From Rhodocollybia butyracea (lineage: Eukaryota > Basidiomycota > Agaricomycetes > Agaricales > Omphalotaceae), in assembly GCA_015501585.1 (NCBI GenBank), contig JADNRY010000193.1:1-64000 (forward strand): DNA of 64,000 nt, read 5' to 3'. Of this stretch, positions 46,225 to 58,807 are shown in pieces (position 1 is the first letter of the stretch; each line of letters begins with the position of its first letter). Below the pieces are notes generated by a model. It was not told where the DNA came from, did no database searches, and saw only the letters and a list, made by a program, of their open reading frames with translations. The translations under genes were made by a program, and so were the position numbers.

Positions 46225-46555
46225 TGTACTCGATGTATGAGCCAGTAATCTCTTCGATAAAGTGTTGGTATGTAGTACCATGATGTGGCTGCTCACGAAT
46301 AGTATCCCTTTCAGTTCCGTTACTCTTACACATATTCTTAAAGTTGCCCGAGACCTTACAAGGGAATAAATATATGAGTAGGAGGTGGATGTAAATAAAG
46401 GGGCAAACACGTGTCTGACATTTGCCTCGACTTGGCTTGTTCTTAGTCTCTCACTGAAGCTGCCAATTACTATAGTCCTAATAGCGGTGAATGAATCTGG
46501 CTGCTTCTGGCAACTTTTTGTTCCTATATCTCATATCCTTACTTTCCCATTCCAG
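46225..46555 (+). promoter_or_regulatory. upstream region of F-box copy 7
   Basis: Contains ACACGTGTCTGACATTTGCC near 46408, closely matched at 48398 before copy 8, and a CCATTCCAG acceptor-like site right before the ATG, suggesting a 5'-UTR intron. The palindrome of copies 3-6 is absent here. Confidence 0.5.
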
Positions 46556-48242
46556 ATGGTCTCATCTTGTTCGTGCCAAACAAAGACTTTGAAAATACGG
46601 GTACCAATCAGCTCCATGGAACTACTAGCCGAGATGGACAACGAACTTCGGTCGGAATCTGGACCATTTATAATTTCCCCAGAACGAGCAGAAGAGCTCA
46701 AGGAGATGTTGAATCTAGTGGATAAAGATATCAGAGAACACGATTCCGAGATGGTCCGTATCCAAAGCGCGCTCATGCTCGTTCAGGTGCAAAAAGAGCG
46801 ACTCCAGACCCACCGGGCCAAGCTACGTGCTTTTCTGTCCCCGATGCGGAAGCTGTCGAACGAAATCTTGCTGAATATCTTCGAGTATGTGTGTGGGGAA
46901 AATATTATCCAGAGCTACCCATGGTTCTCAGATGAACAACCACCTACCAAATTCACAACTCCGGCCATTACTTACCTTCCTACAATGGCAATCGGCTCCG
47001 TATGCTCTCGATGGCGTGATCTTGCGCTTTCGTCACCTAGTTTGTGGGCCAACTTCGTGGTGGAGGCGCACACTGCTACGTTGGAACAAAGGGAAGCTCA
47101 GGGTGGGTTTGTTGATACTGTTACCCGATATCTGGAAAGGTCGGGTAAATGGCCACTCAACCTCACACTGGATATACGGGGCACCTTTTACAAAATGCGG
47201 TTTCCTCCCCTCTACCTTTCACTGCATGCTGAGCGCTGGAAAACCTTTGAGTATCATGGGTCGTACTCATTGGAGTTCAATGATATACTCTCGCAGCTGA
47301 AATTTCCTTCGCTTATAGAACTGAAGTTGGGCGGTTTAGACACTGGGGTCGACTCTGATGATTTGGATCGCTTCGAATATTCGCCAAGGCTTTCTGCACT
47401 TTACACCAACCAAGTACCGATATCCAAGGTGCCATATGATCAACTGAATCATCTCAGTCTTAGTATGGGGATGGGGTCGGCATCATCAAGAGAGTTGGCA
47501 GAAGCTCTTCGCAGCTGTCCTTCTGTGAATTCTCTCAAATTGGACCTCGGGCTTCAACAGACTGAATCTGCGCATCCATTAACAACACAGGGTAAATGGC
47601 ACAAAATCACATCACTTGTCATACAGGAAAAAAATGATAATTTATGCTCAAAAATGGTGTTTTCCTCCTTTGACTTTCCTTCCTTGAATGTACTTCATGT
47701 GAAATGTCCACAAAATGCCAAGGAGCCTACGGCCTGGCCAGGGGATGCTTTTATTTCTTTCGTATCGAGATCATCTTGTGTGCTTACCACATTCACCCTC
47801 CATGGTCTATCTCTCTCCGATCTGGACCTTATTGCAGCCCTCCGAGTCATGCCACTTCTACTCCATCTTGAAATCGATGACGCGTTTTCCACGTCGAAGG
47901 GACCAGAGGAGTCCAATCACTTCGTACCTCATATCGAGCCTACAGCACAAATCTAGGTCTATCTCCCCGGGCCTTGTTCCAAAACTACATAGTCTTCGCC
48001 TAGCTTCGTTCAGCGAAGCGTTTGATGACCATGGTTTTGTTACAATGATCCAGTCACGGTGGTTTAAGCCTGGTTCGGAACTGTCTGCGGCGATGTTAGC
48101 CATCGGCAGAGCTAGTATACGGTCCGTTGTTCTCAGGTTTGGCTGGCGAGAGATCCACGCGAATGTTTATGGACCGCTACGAATTTTGGATGAGAGGGGC
48201 TTAAGAGTAGTGGTTTCTGGGACGAATGGTGTACAGGTGTGA
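46556..48242 (+). pseudogene. F-box family copy 7, single frameshift
   Basis: Starts MVSSCSCQTKTLKIRVPIS and runs open through the coiled coil (VQVQKERLQTHRAKLRAFL), F-box (LSPMRKLSNEILLNIFEYVC to CSRWRDLALSSPSLW) and leucine-rich region. At EIDDAF near 47888 there is one extra C (TTTTCCACG against TTTTCACG in copy 8), which shifts the frame into a stop at 47956. The correct frame resumes as RRRDQRSPITSYLI and ends RVVVSGTNGVQV at 48242. A product lacking about the last 110 residues could still be made. Confidence 0.8.
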
Positions 48243-48531
48243 TATACTTGATCTGTGTTGCATAATACTGGTGTTTCCTTTGTTGATAGTATCATGATGT
48301 GACTACTACTTCTTGAATCTTTTAGTTCAACCGGTGTAACGGCTGTTACTCTTATACCTATTCTTAAAGTTCCACGAGACTAAGCTTGGATCCTTACACG
48401 TGTCTGCCATTTGCCTCGAGGCTTGCTCTTCGTCTGCGCTCTCGCTCAAACTGTCAATTCTAGCCCCAGTAGCGGTGAATCTTGCAGCTCTTTGTTCATA
48501 TAGATCATATTCTTACTTTCTCCTTTTCCAG

Positions 48532-50214
48532 ATGGCCTCATCTTGTTCGTGCCAAACAAAAGTTTTGAACATACGGGTAAACCTCAGCTCCGTGGAACTA
48601 GCTGAAATGGAAAACGCACTTCGATCGGAATATGGACCAGCTGTAGTTTCCCCAGAACGAGCAGAAGAGCTCAAGGGGATCTTGAAACTAGCAGATAAAG
48701 ATATCAGAGAACACGATTCCGAGATCATTCGTATCCAGAACGAGCTCATGCTGGTCCAGGCGCAAAAAGAGCGACTAGAGACACAGCGGGCCCAGCTACG
48801 CGCTTTGCTGTCCCCAATGCGGAGGCTGTCAAATGAAATCTTGCTGAATATTTTCGAGCATGCGTGCGAGGAAAATATTCTCCAGAGCTACCCATGGTTG
48901 TCAGACGAAAAACCCCCTACCAAATTCACAACTCCCGCCATTACTTACCTCCCTACGATGGCAATCAGCTCCGTTTGCTATCGATGGCGTGAAGTTGCGT
49001 TGTCGTCACCTATTTTGTGGGCCAACTTAGTAGTGGAGATCTACACTGCTACCCCGGATCAAGCGCAAACTCAGGATGGTTTCATTGTTACTGTTGTTCG
49101 ATATTTGCTCAGGTCGGGCAATTGGCCGCTGAGCCTTACGCTGGATATACGGGGCCCCGTGTTGATAGCTTATCAGAAAACGGTCCTTTCTTCCCTGGCC
49201 TACCTTACACGGCATGCTCAGCGCTGGAAAAAATTTGAGTACCGAGGATCTCACTCGTTCGAGGACCATAAAATACTCTCGCAGTTGCAATTTCCTTCGC
49301 TTGTAGAACTGGAACTTAGTGGTCCAAACAGGGGAGTCGACTCTCTTGTTTTGGATCGCTTTGAACATTCGCCCAGACTTTCTGCGCTTTACACCAACCA
49401 AGTACCGGTATCCAAGGTCCCGTATGATCAACTAAACCATCTCGGTCTTAGTATGGGGTCGGCAGTATCAAAAGAGTTGGCAGAAGCTCTTCGAAGCTGC
49501 CCTTCTGTGAATTCTCTCACGCTGGATTCAGGGCATCAACAGTCCGAGCATTTATCACAACAGGGCGCATGGCGTAACATCACATCCCTTGCGGTCCAGG
49601 AAAAAATTGATAGATTATGCTTGGCAGAAATGGTGTTGCTCTCCTTTGACTTTCCATCCTTGAATGTACTTCACGTGAAACGTCCACAAAATGCTAAGGA
49701 GCCTACCGCCTGGCCGGGGGATGTTTTTCTTTCTTTTGTATCGAGATCATCTTGTGTGCTTACCACATTCACCCTTTGTGGTCTAGCTCTCTCTGATCTG
49801 GACCTTATTGCAGCCCTTCGAGTCATGCCATTTCTACTCCATCTTGAAATTGATGACGCGTTTTCACGTCGAAGGAACCAGAGGAGTCCAATCACTTCGC
49901 ACCTCATATCGAGCCTACAGCACCAATCTAAGTCTACCTCCCTCGTTCCAAAACTGCACAGTCTTCGTCTGGCTTCCCAGCTCAGCCAGACATTTGATGA
50001 CCATGGTTTTATTAGGATGATTCAGTCACGGTGGTTTCAGCGTGGTTCGGCTCTGTCTGCGGCGATGTTAGCCATCGGCAAAACTAGTATACGGTCCGTT
50101 GTTCTCAAGTTTGGCTGGCGAGAGGTTGATGCGGATGTTTATGAACCGCTGCGGATTTTGGATGAGGCGGGTTTGAGAGTGGTGATTTCCGGAACGAATG
50201 GCGTGCAAGTGTGA
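48532..50214 (+). CDS. F-box family protein, copy 8 (intact)
   Basis: From ATG 48532, 560 residues: MASSCSCQTKVLNIRVNLSS, block ENALRSEYGPAVVSPERAEE, coiled coil (IQNELMLVQAQKERLETQR), F-box-like LSPMRRLSNEILLNIFEHAC through CYRWREVALSSPILW, a long leucine-rich region, and the terminal RVVISGTNGVQV. The frame is open upstream to 48400, but the TTTTCCAG directly before the ATG and comparison with copy 7 favour a 5'-UTR intron and a start at 48532. The upstream CACGTG block is shared with copy 7. It is the closest paralogue of copy 7. Confidence 0.88.
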   Translation: MASSCSCQTKVLNIRVNLSSVELAEMENALRSEYGPAVVSPERAEELKGILKLADKDIREHDSEIIRIQNELMLVQAQKERLETQRAQLRALLSPMRRLSNEILLNIFEHACEENILQSYPWLSDEKPPTKFTTPAITYLPTMAISSVCYRWREVALSSPILWANLVVEIYTATPDQAQTQDGFIVTVVRYLLRSGNWPLSLTLDIRGPVLIAYQKTVLSSLAYLTRHAQRWKKFEYRGSHSFEDHKILSQLQFPSLVELELSGPNRGVDSLVLDRFEHSPRLSALYTNQVPVSKVPYDQLNHLGLSMGSAVSKELAEALRSCPSVNSLTLDSGHQQSEHLSQQGAWRNITSLAVQEKIDRLCLAEMVLLSFDFPSLNVLHVKRPQNAKEPTAWPGDVFLSFVSRSSCVLTTFTLCGLALSDLDLIAALRVMPFLLHLEIDDAFSRRRNQRSPITSHLISSLQHQSKSTSLVPKLHSLRLASQLSQTFDDHGFIRMIQSRWFQRGSALSAAMLAIGKTSIRSVVLKFGWREVDADVYEPLRILDEAGLRVVISGTNGVQV

Positions 50215-50807
50215 TATAGTCTATGATCTACGGGCAAGAAGTCAGAACCAAAGGAAGAAGGGTTTGTGGCAAGCAGGATTTGACATTGTTGAAAGGATGT
50301 ACTTATCATATTGCCATGTGTATAGTAGCAGGAGTGGCGGATACTGTCCCCCGTAGCAGTCTGTAGCAACCTCGTAGCAATTCTGCCGACTGACCGAGTG
50401 CAAAAGCAGCAATTTTGACAAAAAGGATGTAAAATCACCAAGAAAGTTCCAACCGTTCCAGTACCACTACAGACCTACATGCCTACAGCTACTAAGTGCT
50501 ATACGGCTCACCTGTACAGACTTTATATTATCTACTCAGGTACTTAATAGTATCTTACCTTCGAGCTTATTCAAGTTTTGGTCCGGCGTACAAAGATGGT
50601 CTGGATTCCCGAGACTACTAGGTCCGGCGTGCTAGGCGCAACAAATCATGACATATTGTCTAACATCCAACCACTGTCTCCTCCCTCCCGATGAGTTTTC
50701 TTACCTGCTTGAGAACTCTACTGCATCGTATTTTTCAAAACTAAACGGTGGGAGCGAACCTTGCCGTGCCGTGAGATCAAAGTATCACATGAGTATCACG
50801 TGGTCGT
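50215..50807. other. no gene recognised
   Basis: 3' flank of F-box copy 8 and unique sequence up to the LINE insertion point. ATGAGTATCACGTGG lies next to the insertion. Confidence 0.5.
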
Positions 50808-50815
50808 TCTCTCAG

Positions 50816-50818
<3 letters not shown>
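50808..50818. repeat. target-site duplication, left copy
   Basis: TCTCTCAGAAC, followed by T residues. It is repeated exactly at 59622-59632; if the next three T are counted the duplication is 14 bp. Confidence 0.85.

Positions 50819-50849
<31 letters not shown>
50819..50849 (-). other. poly(A) tail of the LINE
   Basis: 31 consecutive T on the plus strand directly after the target-site duplication, equal to an A tail on the element's coding strand. Confidence 0.9.
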
Positions 50850-50850
<1 letters not shown>

Positions 50851-51141
50851 TGGAACGTTGCCAGAAACCAGCGACTTTCGTCGCTTTAATCTCTTAGCAC
50901 CATCGGAGGACTCACATTGTCGTCCCCTCCCGGCCGTTAAGTTTGCAAGGTACGGGACCGAGCGACTTTTTAAGATTTCAACCACCCGAGGGAATGCGTT
51001 ACGCACTTGCCAGGTAGGCAGTCTGTGGGACTCCGGGCAGGCTCTCCTTCCATCTCCTTCCACTCCCCTATTTTTGTTAGTAAATATAAATCATAATTCT
51101 GTGTACCTTGCATAAACCCCTGCCTTCTTGTGCCCACCCGT

Positions 51142-54100
51142 CTACACCACTAAAACCCCGGGCCCGGCCAGTATAATTTGGTCGGGACTAAGATCTTCCT
51201 GGACTATGTGCGCCCAAGTCGATCTCACCACGCCTTTGGATAGTTTCCGCTGGCCGTATTTGCTTGATGTGAGGAGGGTGTCCAGTCGGTACCGGCTTTC
51301 CAGTGTCCATCGCCACCGGTTCTCAATTTCTCGTTTTGATGGTGGGTTTTCCCCATTGATTACGCGTTTGTTTCTCATCTTCCAGATCAAGTATGCGCTT
51401 TCTGATACAAGGATGCGGTATAGCCGTGATTCACCAGGGAGGGCTTTCCCATCCGCATCACAAAAGTTTGTTGTGCCACAGGCCATCATTATTCCAAAGG
51501 TGGGCTCTATCCATTCTGTGGGTCGCTTCTCCCATGCCTTCTGGGCTAGCTCCCATACCTCCTTCTGACCCGGGCAGGAGCACTCAAAGAGGATGTGTTC
51601 CATGGTTTCGGGAACTTGGCAGATATTGCACCTCCCTCTATGTTCAAAATTTGGGACGTTGTCCCAGAAGTCCCCTACCTTATATGCATTATGGATAACC
51701 ATCCATAGGAAGTATTGGAACTTCTTGCTGAAGTCTTTATGCCTGATTGATTTCCAGAGGGCTTCTTCAGACGGGATTGCTTCACATATATCGGGAGCAC
51801 ATGCTTGGGCTCTGCCCAAGTTGATTTTTGTTGCTCTGCGGTTCATGCGCTCTCGGTATGTTTTAGTCTGCATTTTCTTTCTTCGGATGGCTTTGTATGC
51901 AAGGGATTGTGTTACTTTGGATAATTTTACCCCTGTCAGTTTGAGGTCTGGCTTGACAGATAAGTCGATTTCATCATGTCCCAGCTTTTCTCGTCCTTGG
52001 TTGGCTAGCTCATCCGCTCTTTCATTTCCTTCGATCCCAGCGTGGCCCTTGACCCATACCAGCTTTGTCATTGCCTCTCGTTCCCTGAGCTTTGCAACGG
52101 TGGCCTGGATTTCTGATGCGTTTGCCACACCAACAAAATCTCTGTCTTCCCACTGTTGTAGGTGTTTTGTTAGTCCCTGTATACATGTTTGGGAGTCGCT
52201 ATGGATGGAGATGTCAACATCTTTGGGCGCCCCACTCACACATTCCTTGATTGCAATGATTTCACCTGTCTGGTTACTCTGTTTAAATTGTTCAGGGATT
52301 TTGATGGTACGGTTTTGCTGGTTGTCGTTCTCGCAGTAAATTCCAGACCCTGTTGTTGGTCCTTCATTGCCAGTGTTTTTGTAAGACCCATCTGTGTAGA
52401 ATCTAAGTTCCTCTAGCTTGTTTGCCTCCCATTCTTGTATGGGTATGCTATCACTTCTGTCTCCACTTGTAAATACTCGGAACGCATCTGCAAGGGTGCC
52501 ACCTGTTGTAATTCTCCAGTCAAAGTACTCTGCATGTTCTGACCCGGTTGCAGGTATGTGTCCAGGTTCAAAGTCCTCTGGCAGCCGGGACATTGGGTTC
52601 CATTTCTGCGGAAGCTTTTGCAGAAGCTCACTTGCCTTCCATATACATTTATACGGGCATGCACAGTTTATCTCCCTCAATGAAGTGCAGCCGGCGCATC
52701 GGCAGTTTCGCCGCCCTGTGTGTCTTGCAGTCCTTGATAGTCTTGCAATGGCTTCCGTTTCTCCCACTGTTCTGACCTTGTGATTTTCACGCAGACAGCG
52801 GGTTTCTTTACTATTATGGATTGTTCGGATCCCATCTGCTTCCCGGTGCAGCCAGATAGGCATTTTGCGAAGGATGTCTCGTGAGAAGGCCAGACCCTCC
52901 ATGCGGACGCCAAACTTTGCTGCCACCTTCATCATGTCTTTAAGGTCTTGAGGGAGGTCTCCCTTCTTCACATTCCAGGATTGTAGAAAGACATTTATTT
53001 TTGACCATTCATCAATGTTCTCATCACATTGGGGGACATGCTTAGCTATGAGTTCGTCTGCAATATATGCCCATGTTGCTCTGTCTTCATTAAAGTTGAG
53101 GTAGGATCGCAGCCAGGTTACCATGATAGCCTCATTTCGGGCAACAATGTCTAGGACTTGTCATCCCCCACTCTCGATTGGTGCATCTACTGTCTCTTTA
53201 TTTACTCGGACAAAGTCTTTCTCTGCCCAGAGGAATTTTTTGATTCGTTTTTCCAGTTTTGCCTCCACTTCTTTGGGCATCCCCTGTACCTTTGTGAGAT
53301 ATTGGGTCATGCCACCCACAATCATTGAGATGATTAGGCGTCTCCCTTCCATTGTAGGCATGCTTTTTTCCCATCTAGCTAGAGATTGGTCTATTCGTTC
53401 GATTACTCTGGTCCATGGTTCGACTTGGCATATTCCATTGCCTATCAGTGCTCCGAGGGATCGGATGGCCTCGCCTTCGCGTGCTATTTTGATATGTGCG
53501 GGGATTTTATCCCCATCTTCTCCGTTCAAGAGTCTTTGTTGACGGAGTCTATCACGGTATTCAGGTGTGCCAATTGGAATTATTTCCGTTTTGTTAATGT
53601 TGAATTTTGCCCCAGACGCTAGGCACCATTCCTCTAGGATCATTTCTAGATCACTGAAGTTGTCTTCCTTTGAGAGGTACACAGTTGTATCATCTGCGAA
53701 GAAAGTCGCAATTAGCCGTTCAGCTTTTTTGGGGATATTCATCCCTTTTAGGTTGGATTGACGGAGTGCCTCACCTAAGGGCTCAATAGCAAGGTCAAAC
53801 AGTAAGCATGATAGCGGGTCCCCTTGGCGGACCCCTCTCTTTACTTGGAAACCTGTGGAACTTTTCATTCCATTTACCATGACTACAGTGTATGCATCGG
53901 AATATAGGGCTTTTACTGTGTTAGTATATTCTTCGGGGAAGCCATAGGCTTGTAAAATTTGCCAAAGATAGTCATGTTTTATCTTATCATATGCCTTTTC
54001 TTGGTCTAATGCTACAATTGCCCCATCTTGTTCCGTTACTTCTGCCAGGTTTATGACAAGTTTTGCGAGCCAGACTTGGTCAAATATTGGCCTTCCTGGA

Positions 54101-56547
54101 ACAAAACCAGCCTGTGCGCGGTCAATTAGGCCTGGTGCTACTTCCGCAAGTTTAATGGTGAGTGCCTTTGTCATGATTTTATAGTCGGAGTTCAGTAGGG
54201 AGATTGGTCTATAGTTGGGTATTTCTGCCCGGTCATTCTTCTTGTATAGTGGGCACATCCAACTTTCTGAGAACCCTGTGCCGGGTACCATTCCATGCAC
54301 TTCGATGTCATTGTACACCATTCGTAATGTCCGGACTATGTTGAATTCCTCTTTTTCGTGGGCCTTGGCATTTTTGTATCTGCCGTCGATGAGTTTCCAT
54401 ATCTCATAGCTGATCCCGTTTAGCCCTGGTGCTTTGTCATTCGCCGATAATTTGAGGGCTCTTGCTACGTCTTCATCAGTCAGACAATTTTTTAGTTTCT
54501 CCTGTTGTTCAGCCGTGAGTGTTTTATTCAGTCTTTGTAAGACCCGTCGGGTTGTTTCCTCTCGCACTGTTTCATTTGGCAATAGCTCATCATCTTGTAG
54601 CTTTCCGTGGTGATCTCTCATCATATCTGCCATGGTCTGTGAGTTTTTCTCATACTCAATTTCCGGTTCCCAAGCTCTATTGTTGCCATGTTGGTGTTGT
54701 TCCACTGAGGGCAGGTTTGGTTGAGCAGGTTGGTGGTTTGGTTTTCTCAGTCGCCTGATGAGATCCCTTGGTTTTCGTTCCCGATGGATGTTTGACCAGT
54801 ATTTTGACATAGGTTCACCCTGTACTTGGTAGTTGGCTTTTGCCATTGCGCTCGAAGACCGTTGTCGGCGTTCAATCAGCTTTCCAAGCGCCTCTTTTAG
54901 GACAATTAGTGATAGAGAGCGTTCCTCGTCGCTCAGGGTGATATCATCTGTAACCAGCTTTATTTTTGCTTCCAGGTCCAACATTTGTTTCTCTAATTTG
55001 GGGACCACAATTTTTGCCCTCTGTCTTGCTAATTTGACAAATCGGGTTTGAAAGTCAGCCCAGATGGTCTGTGCATTTTGACCGGGGTCCCACTGTTCTT
55101 CATTTCCTAATCCAGTTATGTTGGCTTCAGTCTTCATGCCTTCTGAGTGTATGAACGCCTTTACTTCTTTGTCATATAGGATATGTAGAGGCATTTTCCA
55201 CCGTCCAGGCCCCACCATTGGGGCTGCCTCACATGTGAATTTTACTGAGACCATCTCATGGTCCGTCCTAATCCAGGGTTTCTCGATTTTCCACTCAAGT
55301 GTGTGCTCAAGTTGTGATGCCTTTATATATATCCGGTCCAGTCTTGCCTGGCTAGGGCGTTGATCAGTCCTATTTTGTGTATATGTATACTCTTGGCGTA
55401 GTGGATAGGTGTGCCTCCAGCCATCGACTAGCTGGAGATATGTTTTAAGGTCGTCGAATGCCTCTGTTATTATATTTGGATCTTCCCTTTTTGGGTTCCG
55501 ATCTAGCGGTTCCTCAATCATATTTAGGTCTCCGAGGACAATCGCCGGTTTGGGGATCCTTGGGTTATTCTCGAAGAATTCCTCAATTTTAATCCAAAAG
55601 GCTGCATTTGATGTACTGTCGGAGCATGGGGCATAGATTGCCAGTATTGTTAGCTTTTCTGTACCATGCCAGGTGGTCTCCATTAGTAATGCATGGCCTG
55701 GTACAATTTCATGAGTTTGTATTCCCTCCGTGTTTGTGATATTCTTATTTAGGACTATAGCGACTCCAGCTGCATTTGCGGTCTCAGGCAATTTGGAATA
55801 AAATATTTTTAAGTCAGCTCCATGTAGCTTCAGAATATCTTCTCGACGTTCGGCATTCATGTGTGCCTCGCCCACAACCAGTATTCCGATTCGTTGCCTC
55901 AGGATCATTTTCTTGATGGTTGACCATTTGTTTTCTTCATGGTTCACGTTAACGTTCCCGTGTCCTCTTATATTCAAGCCCGCAATCTTTATGGAGGCTT
56001 TAGTGCTTTTGTGGCATTTATTTTGGTCACGTCTCGGGGGTCTCTGGTTTTGAGGTGAGCGCTGTTCTGGCGGCTGAGTCTGGCCCTGTGTTTGGGTATT
56101 TCCTCTTTGGCCTGGTGGGCTTATGGGTGGTGGGGTACTTTGTCGCTCCATCTGTTGGCTATTGCCATCTAGGGATATTTCCCTCTGTAGTGTTCCCGTT
56201 GGCTGGGGTTGACGTACGGTTACAGTTTGGTTCTGTAGCCTTGTATTCGGCGTTAGTTGGGTCTGTGCCCGTGTGCCTCGGGGGGCTTGCGCTTCCCTGG
56301 GTTCTTGCTCCTGGTCGTCTGGGTCCCCGGAATCAACTGACATACCTTGGTACCATCTTGCCCCTCCATCCCCAAGTCCTTCATCGGCGTTCCCAGTTGA
56401 GGCTCCGGCTATGGGTCCTCCAGACTCGGGACCTATTGCCAAAAACCTATTGAAGAAACCGTGAGTAGATACTGACGTACCTGTAAAACTTAGAGAATTT
56501 GAAGTAGTGCGAAACGACACCAGCGTGTTGGATTGAAGACCAGGCAT
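51142..56547 (-). pseudogene. LINE ORF2: endonuclease, reverse transcriptase, RNase H; one in-frame stop
   Basis: One frame of about 1,800 codons. The N-terminal part has an APE-type endonuclease (KIAGLNIRGHG, VVGEAHMN, AIVLGDLNMIEEP, RLDRIYI, TDHEMVSV). The middle has reverse transcriptase (AGFVPGRPIFDQ, ALDQEKAYDKI, GVRQGDPLSCLLF, catalytic FFADDTTVYL). The C-terminal part has RNase H with the four acidic positions in FYTDGSY, GEIIAIKE, IHSDSQ and NERADELA, and a late cysteine/histidine cluster (CNICQVPETMEHILFEC). A TGA at 53163-53161, after IESGG and before QVLDIVARNEAI, splits it in two. Everything else is open, so a single substitution accounts for the loss. The RNase H half could not be made without readthrough. 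Confidence 0.9.
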
Positions 56548-57065
56548 CCTGAAGCCCCCTCGCTAGGGCGGGCCAGGACACAGGAAGGGGTTCTGTCTAT
56601 CAATTCTAACAATCCCTCGGAGGATATATAGAAGTTGATGACAGGGCCAGGACCGCTGGCAGGTGGACCCCGAGCTCAAAAGCCCCCACCACTGCGGCAT
56701 GCCATTCAAGGGAATAGCACACTTATCTCTCCCCGTTTCATGTCCCGCGTACGGTCATGTATACTTGGCGGGTCGAGTTTGCGCAGCTGTTGCTGCGGCT
56801 TCTTCCAAGTCCGAGCTTGGGATTCTACTGGATCGCGGGAGTCGTTGTTCACAGTAGCAAGTATGGTACTCTCTCACAAGATTTTATGACAAGAATATGT
56901 ATTCATACATGTACAGGATACAGCGGAATAGATATAGTTTGTCAATGGGTGATGGGTAGGCGGTAAGTAGGATCAGGTGAATATCGGTGAGTATGGATGA
57001 GTAGCGTGGTACCGAGGACAGAAAACCAATAGACGAGTGAAAAAACCGAAATGGGGGGGGCTTCA

Positions 57066-58807
57066 TTACGCCGATGACCTCCCCTGGCTCGAGGAACCCC
57101 GTACTTCCCTTGTGTATTCTCCAGTGGAGGCAAAGACCTGGGAGCGGGGACCGTTCCATGTGTGGACAACGTCCGGGTCCGTGTAGGGGCAGCGAAAGGT
57201 GTGATGACCGTCATTCTTGCACAGCGTGCACTCCATGGGTTCAGGGAAGATCGTAAGATAGTTCCACCGGATCTCCTTGACCGAGCTGATAAAACTGCAG
57301 ATTTCATTGTCACCCACATCCTTCAAGTACTGGTTCTCCGCGCACGCAATGGGGGAGAAAAGGAGTGCCATGGCAGGCCAGTCAGTCTGATTCCTTCGCA
57401 ACGTGTAAGGGAGGGCACGAAGTTCAAAGCCCGCGAACAACATGTTCATCTTTACTGGCGTTGGCTCGTCACCAACTACTACACGGCTGACGATGGATCG
57501 AAACTTATTCATATACCAGAGACCATACTTGAGAGTGAACATGGTGTCGTCGATGATTTTGGGTGAGAGGCGGAGCTGGTTGACGCGAATGCAACAGACA
57601 AAATGGGAGCGCTGCATTAGAGAAGCCCTGACAAAGTGTACCGCGATGCCGGGATTGATATCCACCGTCTGGAGGGCTTCAAGGCGAAGGACGTCCTGGA
57701 TGTCATGGAGCTTGTAGGCAGAAGTACGAGGCGGGGCATACTTATCGACCGCCCCTTTGGCTGGGGGGTTCGATTTTTTTGCCTTTACCTTTGCTTCTAG
57801 TAGTGTCTGCTGGCCTGCGGGTCGCGGCATCTGCAAGGTAGGGGGTGATCGTATGTTCCACTGTAATTCCCAGGTCTTCAAGTAGCTTCATTGTCTGATG
57901 GCCATGTTCGGGCACCTTTTCGTTGAGGGTGCTGCCTCCATTGAATGGAATTACCAATATCCATCTCGTCGTGTTCTCTGCAATGAGGCGACGCTGTTCC
58001 TCCGGGAACCCCTCATAGAGCCAGGGGGTGTTTCTGAGGAAGCGTTCCCAGGTACCATCGTTCATGGATATGTTCAACGCAGAGAGCTTCTCTACGAAGC
58101 TCTCTGCTAGGACCGCGGCTTCTTTAGGTCCATTCAGGCGGGTAGAGGCAATGTACGGGTCTACCTTGATGGCCAGATCATATGGCGGGAGCGTCATACC
58201 ATCGAATTGATCAGGTCCTGTAGGGGAGGGGACGCTCATAGGAGTTCTCGAGACTGGCGGGTTGGGTTTGGATCGCGGCAAGAATCTGAGCTACGTTGCC
58301 TACATTGTGGTTTCCGAGCAGAGTGGTCAGGCGGTCGAGTTGTTCCTGGGTGAAGCTGTTGGGGGTTGTACCATTTTCCCCATCCACCGGCGGTCCAGGG
58401 CGGGCAGCCTGGGAGGGAGCAAAGCCGCCGCCGCTAGAGGTCCGGGGGGACATGTCTACGTCAGAGTTGGAGCCTGCGGTAGGTCGTCCGTGGATTCCGG
58501 GGCTGAATTTGTCATCCGAGGGGGCGAGCTGAGTGCCGACACCCGAGCCACGTCTCGTGGGGGATCCTGGCGGTTGATTACGGTTCGGAATCCGACGTTT
58601 TTCGGGGGAAGCTTCAACTGTTTTTTCCCTTTCGGTTTGGACAAGCATTTTTTGTTGTTTCCTGGAGACGGCAGGCGTGGCAGCAGTGGGGCCTCCAGTG
58701 GTAGAAGGGACGGGAGTGTCCGGAGCGTTAGCTGGGTTGGTTGTAGGCAGGAAGGGGGCCGACATCTGTGTCCGGGTTAGGTCTTTAGAACCCATGCATG
58801 GCTGCAT
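57066..58807 (-). pseudogene. LINE ORF1 (gag-like), two frame changes
   Basis: Three overlapping frames form one protein. The first (from about 58792, MGSKDLTRTQMSAPFLP) is a low-complexity Pro/Thr/Ser-rich N-terminus. The second (PTGPDQFDGMTLPPYDLAIK to KGKGKK, about 58260-57770) and the third (NPPAKGAVDKYAPPRTSAYK to the stop at 57066) contain the globular part. The third also has a CCHC zinc knuckle, CTLCKNDGHHTFRCPY, near 57190. The first change falls near 58255; the second lies at a run of seven A (coding strand, near 57775). Such proteins coat LINE RNA. The breaks may be decay, sequencing error or, at the A7, slippage. Confidence 0.8.

Noticed and set aside
50819..50849. T31 run as a transcription terminator
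   Set aside because: It abuts the target duplication and the 3' end of the minus-strand LINE, so it is the element's poly(A) tail.
51593..52339. 248-codon plus-strand frame opposite LINE ORF2
   Set aside because: Antisense shadow of the RNase H region, whose motifs on the minus strand are unambiguous.
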